Source of the DNA: a virus
Virus record (IMG/VR): IMGVR_UViG_3300044522_001050
Span: 1 to 35,621 of that record
Length of the DNA: 35,621 nucleotides
Strand: one strand, 5' to 3'
The notes under the pieces were generated by a model. It was not told the origin of the DNA. It made no database searches and saw only the letters and a program-made list of their open reading frames with translations. Below, piece by piece: positions 22,743 through 32,469 of the stretch (positions within the stretch are counted from its first letter, which is position 1; every line of letters starts with the position of its first letter). Position numbers and translations under genes: made by a program.

Positions 22743-25700
22743 TTACGACTGAACGGACCATGCCGCAATGATGCCGACATCACTCGTGCCGAAACTGGTC
22801 ACGCTGAGAATACCCGTTTTGTTTGCAGCTATCGAAGTCGGAGCGCTTCCGCCAATAAAGACCCACCCAGCGGGGAAGGACAGGGTGCGTGAGACCGTAT
22901 CCCCGACAATTCGGATGACTTGGCCACGGCCCGCCGCTATATTGGACGAGGGATTAAAAGCGGCATTGCCCGTGAGGGTAAGCGTGAGAAGACCGGAAGA
23001 CGTGAAGTTTACGGAGGGGGTCGCGCTGTAGGGAAGGGTGCCAGCGACGGTTTCCCAGCGGTTGGCTGATGCCAAGCCTCCGACAAACAGATTCTCCGAC
23101 AAACCAAGGCTTGTCGCAATGACCGCCGCAGAGATGGTTGACACTCCGGGTGTCACGGAGAAAAATGTCGTATTTCCAGTCTCTGTCATTGTGAACAGGC
23201 TGCTGCCCCCGCTAACCGCCCCACCAACACCGTTTGAAGCGCCGTTTGTAACGATAGTGAAATTGCGGGAGGTTTGATCATTATCGATGTCAATGGCTAT
23301 CTGCACTGAGCCTTTGGAGGCTATGACATTGAGACCATCCGCAACAGATCCTAGAACACCGCTGCCATATTGAGAGAGAAACGTCGTTCCGTCCGTCGCA
23401 TTGAACTTGGTTGCCGTTGCCGCGCTTGCGAATGTGGCAGCAGTATCCGTAAACGAGGCGACAACTGTGCCGCCCGCTTCATCCATACTCTTGACGAGGC
23501 GAAGACCCGAGCTAGCCGTCGCGTCTATGCCATAATTGGCATTGTTCCCATAGTAGAAATGGACACCGGGAGAATCGACCGTGCCATTATCAAACGCCAC
23601 TTCACCAGATGCCCCGCTAAGTGTCGCTTTCGTGCGCGTGCCAGAGCCAAACTGATTGAAGGCGCTGCCGCCTACTGAGTTTAGATAGCTAGCCGTCACT
23701 GCGCCCCCTATACCGACGCCGCCCGCCACGACGACAGCGCCATTAGTGGTAAGACTGGATGGAGTGGTGCCCGAGAAAGTTGCGACATGCGTTGCGGCAG
23801 TCAGCCCACTGTAAAATTTTACGGACTCATAAAATGTCGATCCCTGCTGGTGCCCGAAACGGAATTGCGAGATGTTCGCGCCGTTTTGCATACCGTAAAT
23901 CGCTCCACTGCGGGTGCCGTCTCCGACTCCAAGTACCGGGGTCTCCACGGTAGGCGCAGCGGTAACTTGATAAGCCCCGACAATGCTCGCGGCGGGCGCG
24001 AGACCGATATTCGTGGTGTAGCTTGTGCTTGTGAGGGTGGCGGCTCCGGTAGTGCCGTTAAGCACGAGCGCATTTGCCGTTGCTGTTTTCATCGTGATGG
24101 ACCCGGTGGCCCCACCGTTGAGTTGGATTTGCGCTACTCCGCCGCCGCTACCCGAGAGTCTCAGCCATCCGGCAGCGTGCCCGTTCAGATAGACACCGTT
24201 GGTCGTGGAATAGCTGGAAAGCGAAGCGTCAGCAGAGAATAGTGCGGTGTTAACGGACAGGACCACCCCCGGTGCCGTTATCGCGCCCGTGCTTGTGACC
24301 GCGCCAGTAAGCGTCCAATTAGTCCCATCGTGCCGAGCTTTGATTGCGCCAGTGCCATTTCCAAGGATAATATTATTGATCAGATCGGTCGCAGGACCTT
24401 CGACGTTTGCGCCAAGAATAGTATTACCGGAGCCAGTTACGATCCCAGATCCAGCATTTGCGCCTAAGGCGGTGTTGTAATTACCCTCACTATAAACCGA
24501 CCACCAGCCTGTTTCGGTCTCTACAAATGTTGCGGTGAAGTAGAAGCTGTCAGCGTTAATTACAGTGACAGAATATGACCCGTTATAGTTTACAGTGCCG
24601 GTAATCTCTCGCGTTACCGTTCCGGTCAAACCATGACCAACTGACGTTGCTCTAACTGTGTCAGCTACGGTAGCGGAATAATCCGCGAAAGCGGAAATCG
24701 CTTTAGAAGTTGGCTCAATCGCATAGAGCGCACCCTCCCCATTTGCTGTGTTTCCCCTTCCAGTAGTGTTGTAATAGAGTGCAAAACCTCCAGTCGCATT
24801 GTTTACGCTTCCAGTAGTGTTATTATAGAGCGCTTGATATCCAATCGCAGTGTTGGAAGATCCAGTAGTGTTATTATATAGCGATGCAGATGCAATCGCA
24901 GTGTTGGCAGATCCAGTAGTGTTATTATATAGCGATAGAGATCCAATCGCAGTGTTGGGAGATCCAGTAGTGTTATTAAGGAGCGCTTCAATGCCTACAG
25001 CTACATTGCCAAAAATATCTGAGCCGCCTAGGCCCACTGTTAAACCTTGGATAATCGCCGCGTTCTCGAATATGGCTTTTCCGCTGGACGCGAGCGTAAG
25101 CATGACGTTTCCGAGCGTGTTTGGCGTCGCGGTGGTGCGGAACGTGATGGAACTGCCACCCGAGCCGGTATCCAAATCAATGCTTGCGTGGGTTCCTGCG
25201 ATGTTGGCGAAAACGCCGCTGTTAGGATTGCGATTGCCTGAAAGACCAAAATACTGCCCGCCGCTGGAGTAGAGGAATCCGATTTGGTTAATCGCCGTAG
25301 CACCCGCGCCGATTACGATTTGCGGAGAGGCGGCTTGGAAGTTGCCTTGGCCCGCGAAGGTGGCGGCACGCAGCACGTTGAACCCCGAGTTGTTCGCGGT
25401 TAAATACGCATCCGCGCTCGCATTGCGAAGCGTGAACGTCCCGGCGTCTCCGATGGTCACGAAGCCACTTCCGAGTGTTGGACCGTAGCGCAAATCCCCG
25501 GTGGCCGGGAGAGTCACCGCGCCCGCGAAGGTGGCGGCTCCGGTGGCGCGATCCACGCTCAGCCAAGTCGTATTCGTCGTACTTGCTTGGCGACGCGAGA
25601 AGTAAAGGTTCCCATCGGTTTTCTCAAGGACACCAAATCCGTAGTTGCTCCCACCAAAGCTCAGGCCGGGAACCGTGTCGGAAGCCGTGAGAATGTTGAC

Positions 25701-27926
25701 GCGCCCGGAGGCAAAGTCAGAGCCAACTGCTCCGACGTTCAGATTGCCAATAGCTTGAACATTTGCCCCCGCTACGATGTTGCCCGCACCAATCGCCACA
25801 TTGGTCGCCGCCGTGCCGTTCCCGATAGTGAGTGCGCCGGTGGTGCTGGAGGAGGCGGAGGTGGTGTTTGTGATGTTAAAAACACCCGCGCCGGTAAGCG
25901 TGGCCCGCACAGCCCCTGCTGATCCGTAAAAGTTCAGCGGACCTGAGATAGTGCTAATTCCGAGACCGGCAGAACTATCATCTTCAATCAGTCCCGCATT
26001 TTGCGCATACCGTCCTGCCGTGGCGTAGCCGGTTCCGAGCTTCACCATCCACAACTTGGTGGTCCCATTGGAGGCTGCGACATTTGCGAAGGCTGCTGTG
26101 CCTGCGTTTGAATTGGTGACGGTATTGGTGAGTTCTGCGCCTGCTGACGCTGAGACGTTCAGATTGCCCCCGAAATAACTCGCCCCGCCCGCGTTGCCGC
26201 TCAGATTCACGTTCGTTCCTACGCGGAACGCGCCGCCGCCGCCTGCGCCCACTGCCGTGGCCGTGGCCGTGCCTGCGACGTGCAGACCGCCCGTGCCTGT
26301 GATGTCCGTGGTGGTACCAATCAGGAGATTGCCATTTGTCGGTGAAAAGCGAGCAACCTCACTGGCGAGAAAAAATTGAAGCGGCTGACCAATGGCGTTT
26401 GACGCCAAGATTAGCCCGGTGCCAGTTCCACTAACGCGAGGAGTGGAGAATACTCCGCCTCCCGCGACCCATGCGGTGACTGTACTGCCATTGTAAAACT
26501 CGGCAATCGATGTTCCCGCGCCGCCGTCAGACCCGGTCAGACGAACTGCGGTTCCACCTTTTGACGTAAGGGTGGCAACACCACTTGTACCCTGTCCCAA
26601 GACAAGGGTCGCGCCAGAACTTCCGCCAGAAAGAGTCAGGCTGGTCAAGGCTGGAGCTGTGAAGGATGCGGGCGCGACAGGTTTCGTCCAAGTCACCCCA
26701 GTGGCGGTCAACGTAGCGTTAAGCGCGTTGGTTGAGACATCATAGGCGGTTAGACCAGTGCCATCCTCTAGAGGGAGATAGACAACCGCGCTAATCGGCT
26801 GAATAATCAGATCGTCTATTTGAACGGACTCAGCTGCGCCAACGCTACCCAGCCCAATGTAAAGCTCACCGTTAAGATCGACGTTAATTCCGTCCGTGTA
26901 ATACGCGATGCCAGAAAACTGCTGCCACGAGGCAGTGATTCCTGTTATATTATTGGCCGCGCTGCCCGCAGAATCTCGACCAAGCGACATATTTACAATC
27001 GAACCCGCAGTCCGTCGAATCCAGAGAGAATACCGGAATGGCTGACGCAGGTTGTTTCCGCGCGGTTGTCCGGCGGTGGACTTGTTGATGTACGAGAGTG
27101 AACCCACCCCCAGAGAGTTCAGCTGCATGACGTATGCGCCCACCCCGCCCGTGCGCGTGCCCGCGACTGCCGTAAAGGTAATACCCCCACCACCATTACC
27201 ATTGCTTGTCGCGATTGTAGTGCCGTCTGACGCGCCATTGGCCCATCCGAACCCAGTCCCGATTTGCGATACCTGCGTCCCAAACTTATATCGTTCTGGG
27301 ACTGCTCCATTGAGCTGATAGATTTCTGTCACATCCGATTGCGCAAGCGCGAGATTGTAGAGTGAAACGGAATAGATCTTTCCAACAAACTCCAGACCAG
27401 ATGAGCTGCCTAAGCCCAAGGTCAAATAAGTGGATGTGCATGATCCCGTCGTCCACGCAGGAGGTGTTCCGGCAGTTCCGTCCGCAGCAAGGGTTTGCAA
27501 AACTCCATTTATGTAAACGGAAAGCCCAGTCGTGGTAGAACGAACCATAACAATACTTACGGTTTTCCCCCCAAACGCCGAGACAACAGAAGTGCTAACC
27601 GAAGAATAGCGGTAGTCCGCCGAGGTAGCGCCTCGAAAGACAAGCGCAAGGACTCCACCTGTCGTTACATATCCCTGCACGGAGCCGCCAGCATCGCCAG
27701 AGGTTACGGAGGAGCCCAAAACAAATATTCCCCGCTCGCTTACCGGGTTGGTAGATGGGATTTCCACCATCACAGAGACCGAAAACGCGTCCGTGCCGAT
27801 TGCTTGATTTGTGAGCGTGGATGTTGCCCTCGTGCTTGCCGTTCCATCGAAGGCCAAGCCCCCGCGAGGCGCAAGAGCATTCTTGGTGGATGGAATCAAT
27901 GAGTATTGTGCTGCTTCGTAGGACAT
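22743..27926 (-). CDS. Giant tail fibre with LamG-like N-terminus and YadA-like repeats (1727 residues)
   Basis: Starts MSYEAAQYSLIPSTK at the ACC-ATG of 27926; a longer in-frame start at 28037 is less likely because it adds a non-fibre extension. Residues about 25-205 look like a LamG/concanavalin-type jelly roll (VSVMVEIPSTN ... LSVYINGVLQTL ... GKIYSVSLYNLALAQSD). Residues about 215-395 look like a second carbohydrate-binding beta-sandwich (YSLWIRRTAGSIVNMSLG ... GELYIGLGSVGAAESVQIDDL). The rest is repetitive beta structure: ATFAGAVTLP units and NNTTGSxNTAIG repeats of the YadA-head type near 975-1060. The end (LTLTLTGNAAFNPSS ... VGIIAAWSVQS) is a common fibre C-terminal domain. Probable receptor-binding or side fibre, paralogous to the next gene upstream. 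Confidence 0.85.
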   Translation of the reverse strand: MSYEAAQYSLIPSTKNALAPRGGLAFDGTASTRATSTLTNQAIGTDAFSVSVMVEIPSTNPVSERGIFVLGSSVTSGDAGGSVQGYVTTGGVLALVFRGATSADYRYSSVSTSVVSAFGGKTVSIVMVRSTTTGLSVYINGVLQTLAADGTAGTPPAWTTGSCTSTYLTLGLGSSSGLEFVGKIYSVSLYNLALAQSDVTEIYQLNGAVPERYKFGTQVSQIGTGFGWANGASDGTTIATSNGNGGGGITFTAVAGTRTGGVGAYVMQLNSLGVGSLSYINKSTAGQPRGNNLRQPFRYSLWIRRTAGSIVNMSLGRDSAGSAANNITGITASWQQFSGIAYYTDGINVDLNGELYIGLGSVGAAESVQIDDLIIQPISAVVYLPLEDGTGLTAYDVSTNALNATLTATGVTWTKPVAPASFTAPALTSLTLSGGSSGATLVLGQGTSGVATLTSKGGTAVRLTGSDGGAGTSIAEFYNGSTVTAWVAGGGVFSTPRVSGTGTGLILASNAIGQPLQFFLASEVARFSPTNGNLLIGTTTDITGTGGLHVAGTATATAVGAGGGGAFRVGTNVNLSGNAGGASYFGGNLNVSASAGAELTNTVTNSNAGTAAFANVAASNGTTKLWMVKLGTGYATAGRYAQNAGLIEDDSSAGLGISTISGPLNFYGSAGAVRATLTGAGVFNITNTTSASSSTTGALTIGNGTAATNVAIGAGNIVAGANVQAIGNLNVGAVGSDFASGRVNILTASDTVPGLSFGGSNYGFGVLEKTDGNLYFSRRQASTTNTTWLSVDRATGAATFAGAVTLPATGDLRYGPTLGSGFVTIGDAGTFTLRNASADAYLTANNSGFNVLRAATFAGQGNFQAASPQIVIGAGATAINQIGFLYSSGGQYFGLSGNRNPNSGVFANIAGTHASIDLDTGSGGSSITFRTTATPNTLGNVMLTLASSGKAIFENAAIIQGLTVGLGGSDIFGNVAVGIEALLNNTTGSPNTAIGSLSLYNNTTGSANTAIASASLYNNTTGSSNTAIGYQALYNNTTGSVNNATGGFALYYNTTGRGNTANGEGALYAIEPTSKAISAFADYSATVADTVRATSVGHGLTGTVTREITGTVNYNGSYSVTVINADSFYFTATFVETETGWWSVYSEGNYNTALGANAGSGIVTGSGNTILGANVEGPATDLINNIILGNGTGAIKARHDGTNWTLTGAVTSTGAITAPGVVLSVNTALFSADASLSSYSTTNGVYLNGHAAGWLRLSGSGGGVAQIQLNGGATGSITMKTATANALVLNGTTGAATLTSTSYTTNIGLAPAASIVGAYQVTAAPTVETPVLGVGDGTRSGAIYGMQNGANISQFRFGHQQGSTFYESVKFYSGLTAATHVATFSGTTPSSLTTNGAVVVAGGVGIGGAVTASYLNSVGGSAFNQFGSGTRTKATLSGASGEVAFDNGTVDSPGVHFYYGNNANYGIDATASSGLRLVKSMDEAGGTVVASFTDTAATFASAATATKFNATDGTTFLSQYGSGVLGSVADGLNVIASKGSVQIAIDIDNDQTSRNFTIVTNGASNGVGGAVSGGSSLFTMTETGNTTFFSVTPGVSTISAAVIATSLGLSENLFVGGLASANRWETVAGTLPYSATPSVNFTSSGLLTLTLTGNAAFNPSSNIAAGRGQVIRIVGDTVSRTLSFPAGWVFIGGSAPTSIAANKTGILSVTSFGTSDVGIIAAWSVQS
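24480..24725 (-). other. HGL...YNGSY domain inserted in the YadA-like repeats
   Basis: The protein segment VGHGLTGTVTREITGTVNYN, followed by GSYSVTVINADSFYFTATF, matches a module common in phage and environmental proteins. It interrupts the NTAIG-type repeats, which resume afterwards with NTALGANAGSG. Confidence 0.5.
24760..25010. repeat. Five 51-bp tandem repeats (17-residue YadA-like units)
   Basis: The string ccagtagtgtt recurs at 24760, 24811, 24862, 24913 and 24964, exactly 51 bases apart. Each unit encodes LYNNTTGSxNTAIxxxx on the minus strand. The middle copies are almost identical in DNA (gatccagtagtgttattata), unlike the diverged repeats of the 6542-11728 fibre, so this array expanded recently. 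Confidence 0.88.
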
Positions 27927-28050
27927 GGTAAAAAAAGAGGAGAAAAAAGTCGAAAAGAGCCTAAAAGATTCGAGAGCGATTAAAAGCGGTTCGGGTGAGG
28001 TGCGGTGTGAAGGGGGGGCAAAGGGCGAACCCTTCACCCCTCAATCTTTA

Positions 28051-31000
28051 TTAGATTCTATTCCACTGTACGCCGTCAGACACGAGAGTGGCGGCCTGAT
28101 TGGTAGTGAGGGTCATGGTGTTGGAGCCGTCGATTGTACCGAGGGAGGTCGCGTCCACGGTGATGGTGGCCACGCCCTTGTTTTTAATGATGAACTGGCG
28201 GCCCGTGTTGGAGGAGGCGGCGATCATTGTGACCGTGAACGGGGTTGTAGCGTTGTTACAGACCACTACGTGATCTGATGTTGTCACGGTGTAGGCAGCA
28301 GTGCGTATGGTGCCAATCGCAAGGATGCGGCCAAGAGTCGTTACTGTGCCCGCGAAGGTGGCACCTCGGGACGTATCAAATGTTAAAGCCGCATTGCCAC
28401 CAGAGAATATGCGTGCGGATTGCGCGGCATTGCCGGAGCCGAACGTGAAAACATTAGTGCTGTATGAGTAAAAGGCATCTCCCACCGTATTTCGTCCAAC
28501 ATTGAACGCTACGTCACCCGCAAACACGCTCGCCGCCCCCACGTAGATGCCGCCCGCGACTTGGAGTGCGCCGAAGCCGACGCCGGTGGAAGGGGTGGTG
28601 GAACCGATGTACGCCGGGCCTGCTGCGGATTCGGCGTAGAAAGAATAGTTTCCAGTCGGTGCGATACGTGAACCAGAAGAGTTGGCGTAGAAGTAGGTGT
28701 GGTTTGTGATGGTGCCAGAGGGAGCCTCGGACATGAATGTGGCGCCGCTCGTCTGTGTTCCCGATGTGATTTCAAGCTGACCGGAGACGGCAAAAGCGTT
28801 TCCAGTCGTACCTGCGCGCGCCGGCCTAATTCGTGCCCCTAGCCACGCATTTGCCGCGCCATAAGTCAACGTGCCGGGGTCCAGATTCACATTAAACCCG
28901 AGACCAGTTGAAACAGCTACGCCGATGCTAGCTGCGCCGCCCGTAGCCAACGTGCCTGCAAAGGTAGCGGAAGTTGAGGTAAGTGTCAGCGATGTGGTCG
29001 CGGCTGGCTTGAAAATCATGGAGCCGGTCGCCGTGCTCATCTCGCCGTTGGTGCCGGTCCACGTAAACCCGTAGTTGTCCGAGGTGCCGGTGTAGTGGCC
29101 TGAGTTGTTGGTGCGGTTCAGGACGAAGCCGAGCGCGTTGACGTTGCCCGCGAAGGTAGCGGCCCCAACGCTGTCGATAGAGAGCCGAGAGACGCCGCGA
29201 GCCTTGAAATCATACCCGTTTCCAATGCCGTTAGAGCCAGCGTCAGAGTTAAACTCGATGAGGCCTGACGCCGCCTTATTGGTTATGGTGCTCCGTGAGC
29301 TTGCTGACCCCGCGGTTACCGTGCGGAGGGTCAAAACCAAGTCGGTCGATGCCGCGAGTGCATCGAAGGTTGAAGCAGCCCCCGTCGCGTAAAGCCCACC
29401 TGAATTGATCGTTACCGCGCTGGTGTAGGTGGTAGCTCCTGCGCTATCAATGGTCTGCCGAACGACATTATTTGTCGCGAACACGAGCGAACGAGCCCCA
29501 ACAGACGCCACAAATGCGGCATAAGCCGGTGCGCCGGGGACAATACTCGCGCCAGCACTGTTCTCCAAGCCAATGCGCAAATTGTTCCCCGTGTTTACAT
29601 ACTCGGTGTAGGCGTAGTTGGTGCCGGTAGTCGCAGTCAGTAGCTGGTAGGGTGCGGCGGAGCTGATCGTGACTTGGCCCGCGAAGGTAGCGGCTCCGGT
29701 GGACGACAGCGTGAAATATGACGTTGTGCTGTTGGCGAAAGTGAGCGCGCCGGTTGTCGCCGTGTTGGTCATCTCCCAATCAGAAACGCTGGTTTGCAGC
29801 AGGCGGACACCCACCCCGTTTCCGCTCGGAGTCGTGGCCGAGAATGCGCGAGCTGAGGCGAATGTGCCGCTAGTTGAAATGAGGCCGCCCGCCGTTACCG
29901 TGCTCCCGAAGGTGGCGGCTCTAGTGCCCGCCGTCAGCTTGAAGGCCATTGCGCCACCCAGCGTCAAATCCTGCACGCCAAATTCGTCTGCCCCGTCAAT
30001 GCCAAGACCGAAGCGCCAAACACGAGCCGTCGCGTTGCTTTTACCGAAGTCGATAAGAGCGCCCAAGGTCCCCTGCATTGCGGCAGTCGCGTAAGATGTG
30101 GTGCCAGCGAACGGTGTAAGGGTCCCAATTTGCAGCGAAGCGCCTGCGCTGAGATTGACGTTGCCCGCGAAGGTGGCGGCTCCGGTGGGAGAAATCGTGA
30201 GCCGATCCGTGAGCGTAGTGCCCGTGCCAGCCGCCGCCGTCTGGATGATGACAGATCCGCCAGCGGTGGCCGCGTTTCCACCTTTGCCGCCTGCAATGCG
30301 CAGAGTTCCGCCGAGAACACCCGCGCCATTACCCGATGCAGGTTGAATCCGCGTGCCGTAGTCTGCGGCGGCAGTCTTGCCTTGGCCGATGTAAACCTCG
30401 GACGCAACATTGCCGATACCAAAGACAATGTCTCCAGCTAGAGCAGCCTGAGAATATCCAAGGGCAATTCCAGTTCCAGCTGCGGTGGTAAATGAACCAA
30501 CGGCAACAGCGCCTCCCGTGCTGGTTCCTGCTTGGTATCCGATTGCGACCGAATACTGGGAGGCAGCGTTTGTGGTGTAGCCCAGACTCACCGCGCCAAT
30601 TCCTGTCGCTCCAGCTCCGATTACTGTCGAGGCAAAGGCCCCAGCCGTCGCGTTGTATCCGACCGCAACGGTATCCACGAACGTCGAGGTTGAAGCGCCC
30701 GAGCCAAATCGCTCAGACCTTACGCCAGTGCCGGGATTACTGATGCCGGAGAACACGCTCGCCGCACCTACGCCCATGCCACCCACGACTTGCAATGCGC
30801 CGGAAGTAGTAGTAGTGCTAGCAGTGGTAGAGGCAACCTGAATATCCGAATTCCCCACGCTCCGCTGCTTGATGACCAACGGGTAGAATGCGCCGGTTAC
30901 ATCGTAAGCCCGCATGTTCCCAGTCGCGCTATCAATGCGCCACTGCCACGTCTGAGCGGCAGGCGTTGCAGCGGTAGACGTGAGTTGAATTGACGAATCG

Positions 31001-32289
31001 CCGGAAGCTGTGCTTGTAATTCCACCCCCAAAATACCCCGCCCCGCTCACGCCAATCCCGCCGCCAACTACAACGGACCCCGTGGTAGTATTGGTCGCAG
31101 CAACGTTTGCGAACGCGCGAATAGAACCGTCACCAGCAATTGCCGTAGTTGCGGTGGTTCCCCCAAAGATACGGAACTCTGCAATGTTCGTGGAGAACGT
31201 GGTGTTACCGCCGCGCACCACTAGCCCAGAGCCTGTAAGCGTAGAGGCGGCGGTGCCGTCAGCCCATACAGCGCCGTTAACACCAGCGCCACCCAAGGAT
31301 TGAAGCGCCCCAGTAACGTAACTGGTAGCTGTGGTGGTATCTATGGTTTTGATCGGCAGGTTCATCGTCAGCCCCGCCGTCGTGCCGCTAAAAGTTCCGA
31401 TAGTCGTTGCTCCGTTGCGAATTGCGAGAGACCCGGAACCGTAGGTGCTGCCGAACTGAATTGCTGTTGCAGCTGCACCGGTAGTGTGCGCCAGTTGGAC
31501 TTCTCCACCAGCAACCGCGAGGCGACCGCTGCCGGAAATGTCCGTCGTCGCGCCGATTAGGAGGTTGCCGGTGGGCATCAGGTTCATCCGCTCCGTGGTG
31601 GAAGGTGCGCCGTCAGCCGCCACAGAGAAAGACAATCGCGTCGGCAAGTCTCCCGCGCCCGGGGTGCCTGAGATTATTCCCCTAATGCCCGCAGAGGTCC
31701 GATACGCTGCGCCATCGTAAGCAACGAAGGCATATTCCCCGAAGGTATCACCATCTGCTAATATAGTCGGCGACGCCTTTGTCCCTCGTGATTTGCCGAC
31801 AAGGACGAATCCGTGGTTCCCATCGGTTGTGTTGTGCGCAATCGACCCGATTGATGAGTAAGTGTTACTGGATGCCGAAATTTGCGGCACGCCGACTGCG
31901 TTCGTGACTACACCCGCCGTCGCGCCTACGACGAAGCTCGCGCTGCTGCCCACCGCCAGTCCTCCGCCGCCGAGTGACGCGCCGGTATTAGCGTTACCCA
32001 GCACCAGACTCGCGCCCGAGGTGCCGCCCGCGAGGGTGAGGGCGGTGCCCGCCGCCGCAGTAATCGAATTGACCCCTGTAAGAGCCGCTGCAAGCGCCAG
32101 TGTCCCAGTCGTCAAACTGAGATTGCTCGAAAGAATCACGGACGAAACAGCCTTCAGGGTATTCCCATATAGAAGACTCGATGCGGTCGTGCTGGACAAG
32201 GTCAAGCCCGACGTAATCGTGGCTGATCCGCCGACAGCTAAATTCTGGTCGATAGTGAGATTAGAGGTTATCCCCAGAGAAATTGGCAT
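28051..32289 (-). CDS. Giant beta-rich tail fibre (1412 residues)
   Basis: Starts MPISLGITSNLTIDQNLAVG and continues as short beta-repeat units: many copies of SxGAATFAGxVxxxxG, and a YadA-head-like segment near residues 530-620 (VAVGYNATAGAF, VSLGYTTNAASQYSVAIGYQA). It ends with FIIKNKGVATITVDATSLG and AATLVSDGVQWNRI, a C-terminal module shared by many tail fibres. It shares motifs with the 22743-27926 fibre (NLLIGATTDISGSG versus NLLIGTTTDITGTG; LTLAGGTSGASLVLG versus LTLSGGSSGATLVLG), so the two are paralogues. It lacks the N-terminal lectin-like domains of its partner. AAGGA lies 9 bases before the ATG. Likely a virion side fibre or part of a two-protein fibre. Confidence 0.85.
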   Translation of the reverse strand: MPISLGITSNLTIDQNLAVGGSATITSGLTLSSTTASSLLYGNTLKAVSSVILSSNLSLTTGTLALAAALTGVNSITAAAGTALTLAGGTSGASLVLGNANTGASLGGGGLAVGSSASFVVGATAGVVTNAVGVPQISASSNTYSSIGSIAHNTTDGNHGFVLVGKSRGTKASPTILADGDTFGEYAFVAYDGAAYRTSAGIRGIISGTPGAGDLPTRLSFSVAADGAPSTTERMNLMPTGNLLIGATTDISGSGRLAVAGGEVQLAHTTGAAATAIQFGSTYGSGSLAIRNGATTIGTFSGTTAGLTMNLPIKTIDTTTATSYVTGALQSLGGAGVNGAVWADGTAASTLTGSGLVVRGGNTTFSTNIAEFRIFGGTTATTAIAGDGSIRAFANVAATNTTTGSVVVGGGIGVSGAGYFGGGITSTASGDSSIQLTSTAATPAAQTWQWRIDSATGNMRAYDVTGAFYPLVIKQRSVGNSDIQVASTTASTTTTSGALQVVGGMGVGAASVFSGISNPGTGVRSERFGSGASTSTFVDTVAVGYNATAGAFASTVIGAGATGIGAVSLGYTTNAASQYSVAIGYQAGTSTGGAVAVGSFTTAAGTGIALGYSQAALAGDIVFGIGNVASEVYIGQGKTAAADYGTRIQPASGNGAGVLGGTLRIAGGKGGNAATAGGSVIIQTAAAGTGTTLTDRLTISPTGAATFAGNVNLSAGASLQIGTLTPFAGTTSYATAAMQGTLGALIDFGKSNATARVWRFGLGIDGADEFGVQDLTLGGAMAFKLTAGTRAATFGSTVTAGGLISTSGTFASARAFSATTPSGNGVGVRLLQTSVSDWEMTNTATTGALTFANSTTSYFTLSSTGAATFAGQVTISSAAPYQLLTATTGTNYAYTEYVNTGNNLRIGLENSAGASIVPGAPAYAAFVASVGARSLVFATNNVVRQTIDSAGATTYTSAVTINSGGLYATGAASTFDALAASTDLVLTLRTVTAGSASSRSTITNKAASGLIEFNSDAGSNGIGNGYDFKARGVSRLSIDSVGAATFAGNVNALGFVLNRTNNSGHYTGTSDNYGFTWTGTNGEMSTATGSMIFKPAATTSLTLTSTSATFAGTLATGGAASIGVAVSTGLGFNVNLDPGTLTYGAANAWLGARIRPARAGTTGNAFAVSGQLEITSGTQTSGATFMSEAPSGTITNHTYFYANSSGSRIAPTGNYSFYAESAAGPAYIGSTTPSTGVGFGALQVAGGIYVGAASVFAGDVAFNVGRNTVGDAFYSYSTNVFTFGSGNAAQSARIFSGGNAALTFDTSRGATFAGTVTTLGRILAIGTIRTAAYTVTTSDHVVVCNNATTPFTVTMIAASSNTGRQFIIKNKGVATITVDATSLGTIDGSNTMTLTTNQAATLVSDGVQWNRI

Positions 32290-32380
32290 GGTCGTTTGTC
32301 CTTGTGTGATGTCCTAAACCGTTGTGATACTGTCTGTTTTATCCACCGTTCCGTAAAAATGTGATTAGCGCGCCGCGCCG

Positions 32381-32461
32381 CTATTTGCCCTTGCCACTCT
32401 TCCCGCTGCGTTTGCCGCTGCTACCCTTGGTGGTTTGTGATCCGGTATTATTGATGTGCAT
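32381..32461 (-). CDS. Possible 26-residue basic peptide
   Basis: An open frame in the 180-base gap between the HNH and fibre genes, reading MHINNTGSQTTKGSSGKR and then a GKSGKGK tail. The start has ACC-ATG context and AGGA 11 bases upstream, like accepted starts here. The Lys/Gly/Ser-rich tail would bind nucleic acid or be disordered. It could also be chance. The rest of the gap shows nothing clear. Confidence 0.35.
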   Translation of the reverse strand: MHINNTGSQTTKGSSGKRSGKSGKGK

Positions 32462-32469
32462 GGTGATGA

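Noticed and set aside
24760-25010. Possible CRISPR array from regularly spaced repeats
   Set aside because: The repeats are in frame, 51 bases long, translate to a YadA-like protein repeat and have no unique spacers or cas genes.
27927-28037. Longer start for the 22743 fibre
   Set aside because: The extra 37 residues (rich in Phe, Pro and Ser) precede a typical ACC-ATG start and match no fibre N-terminus.
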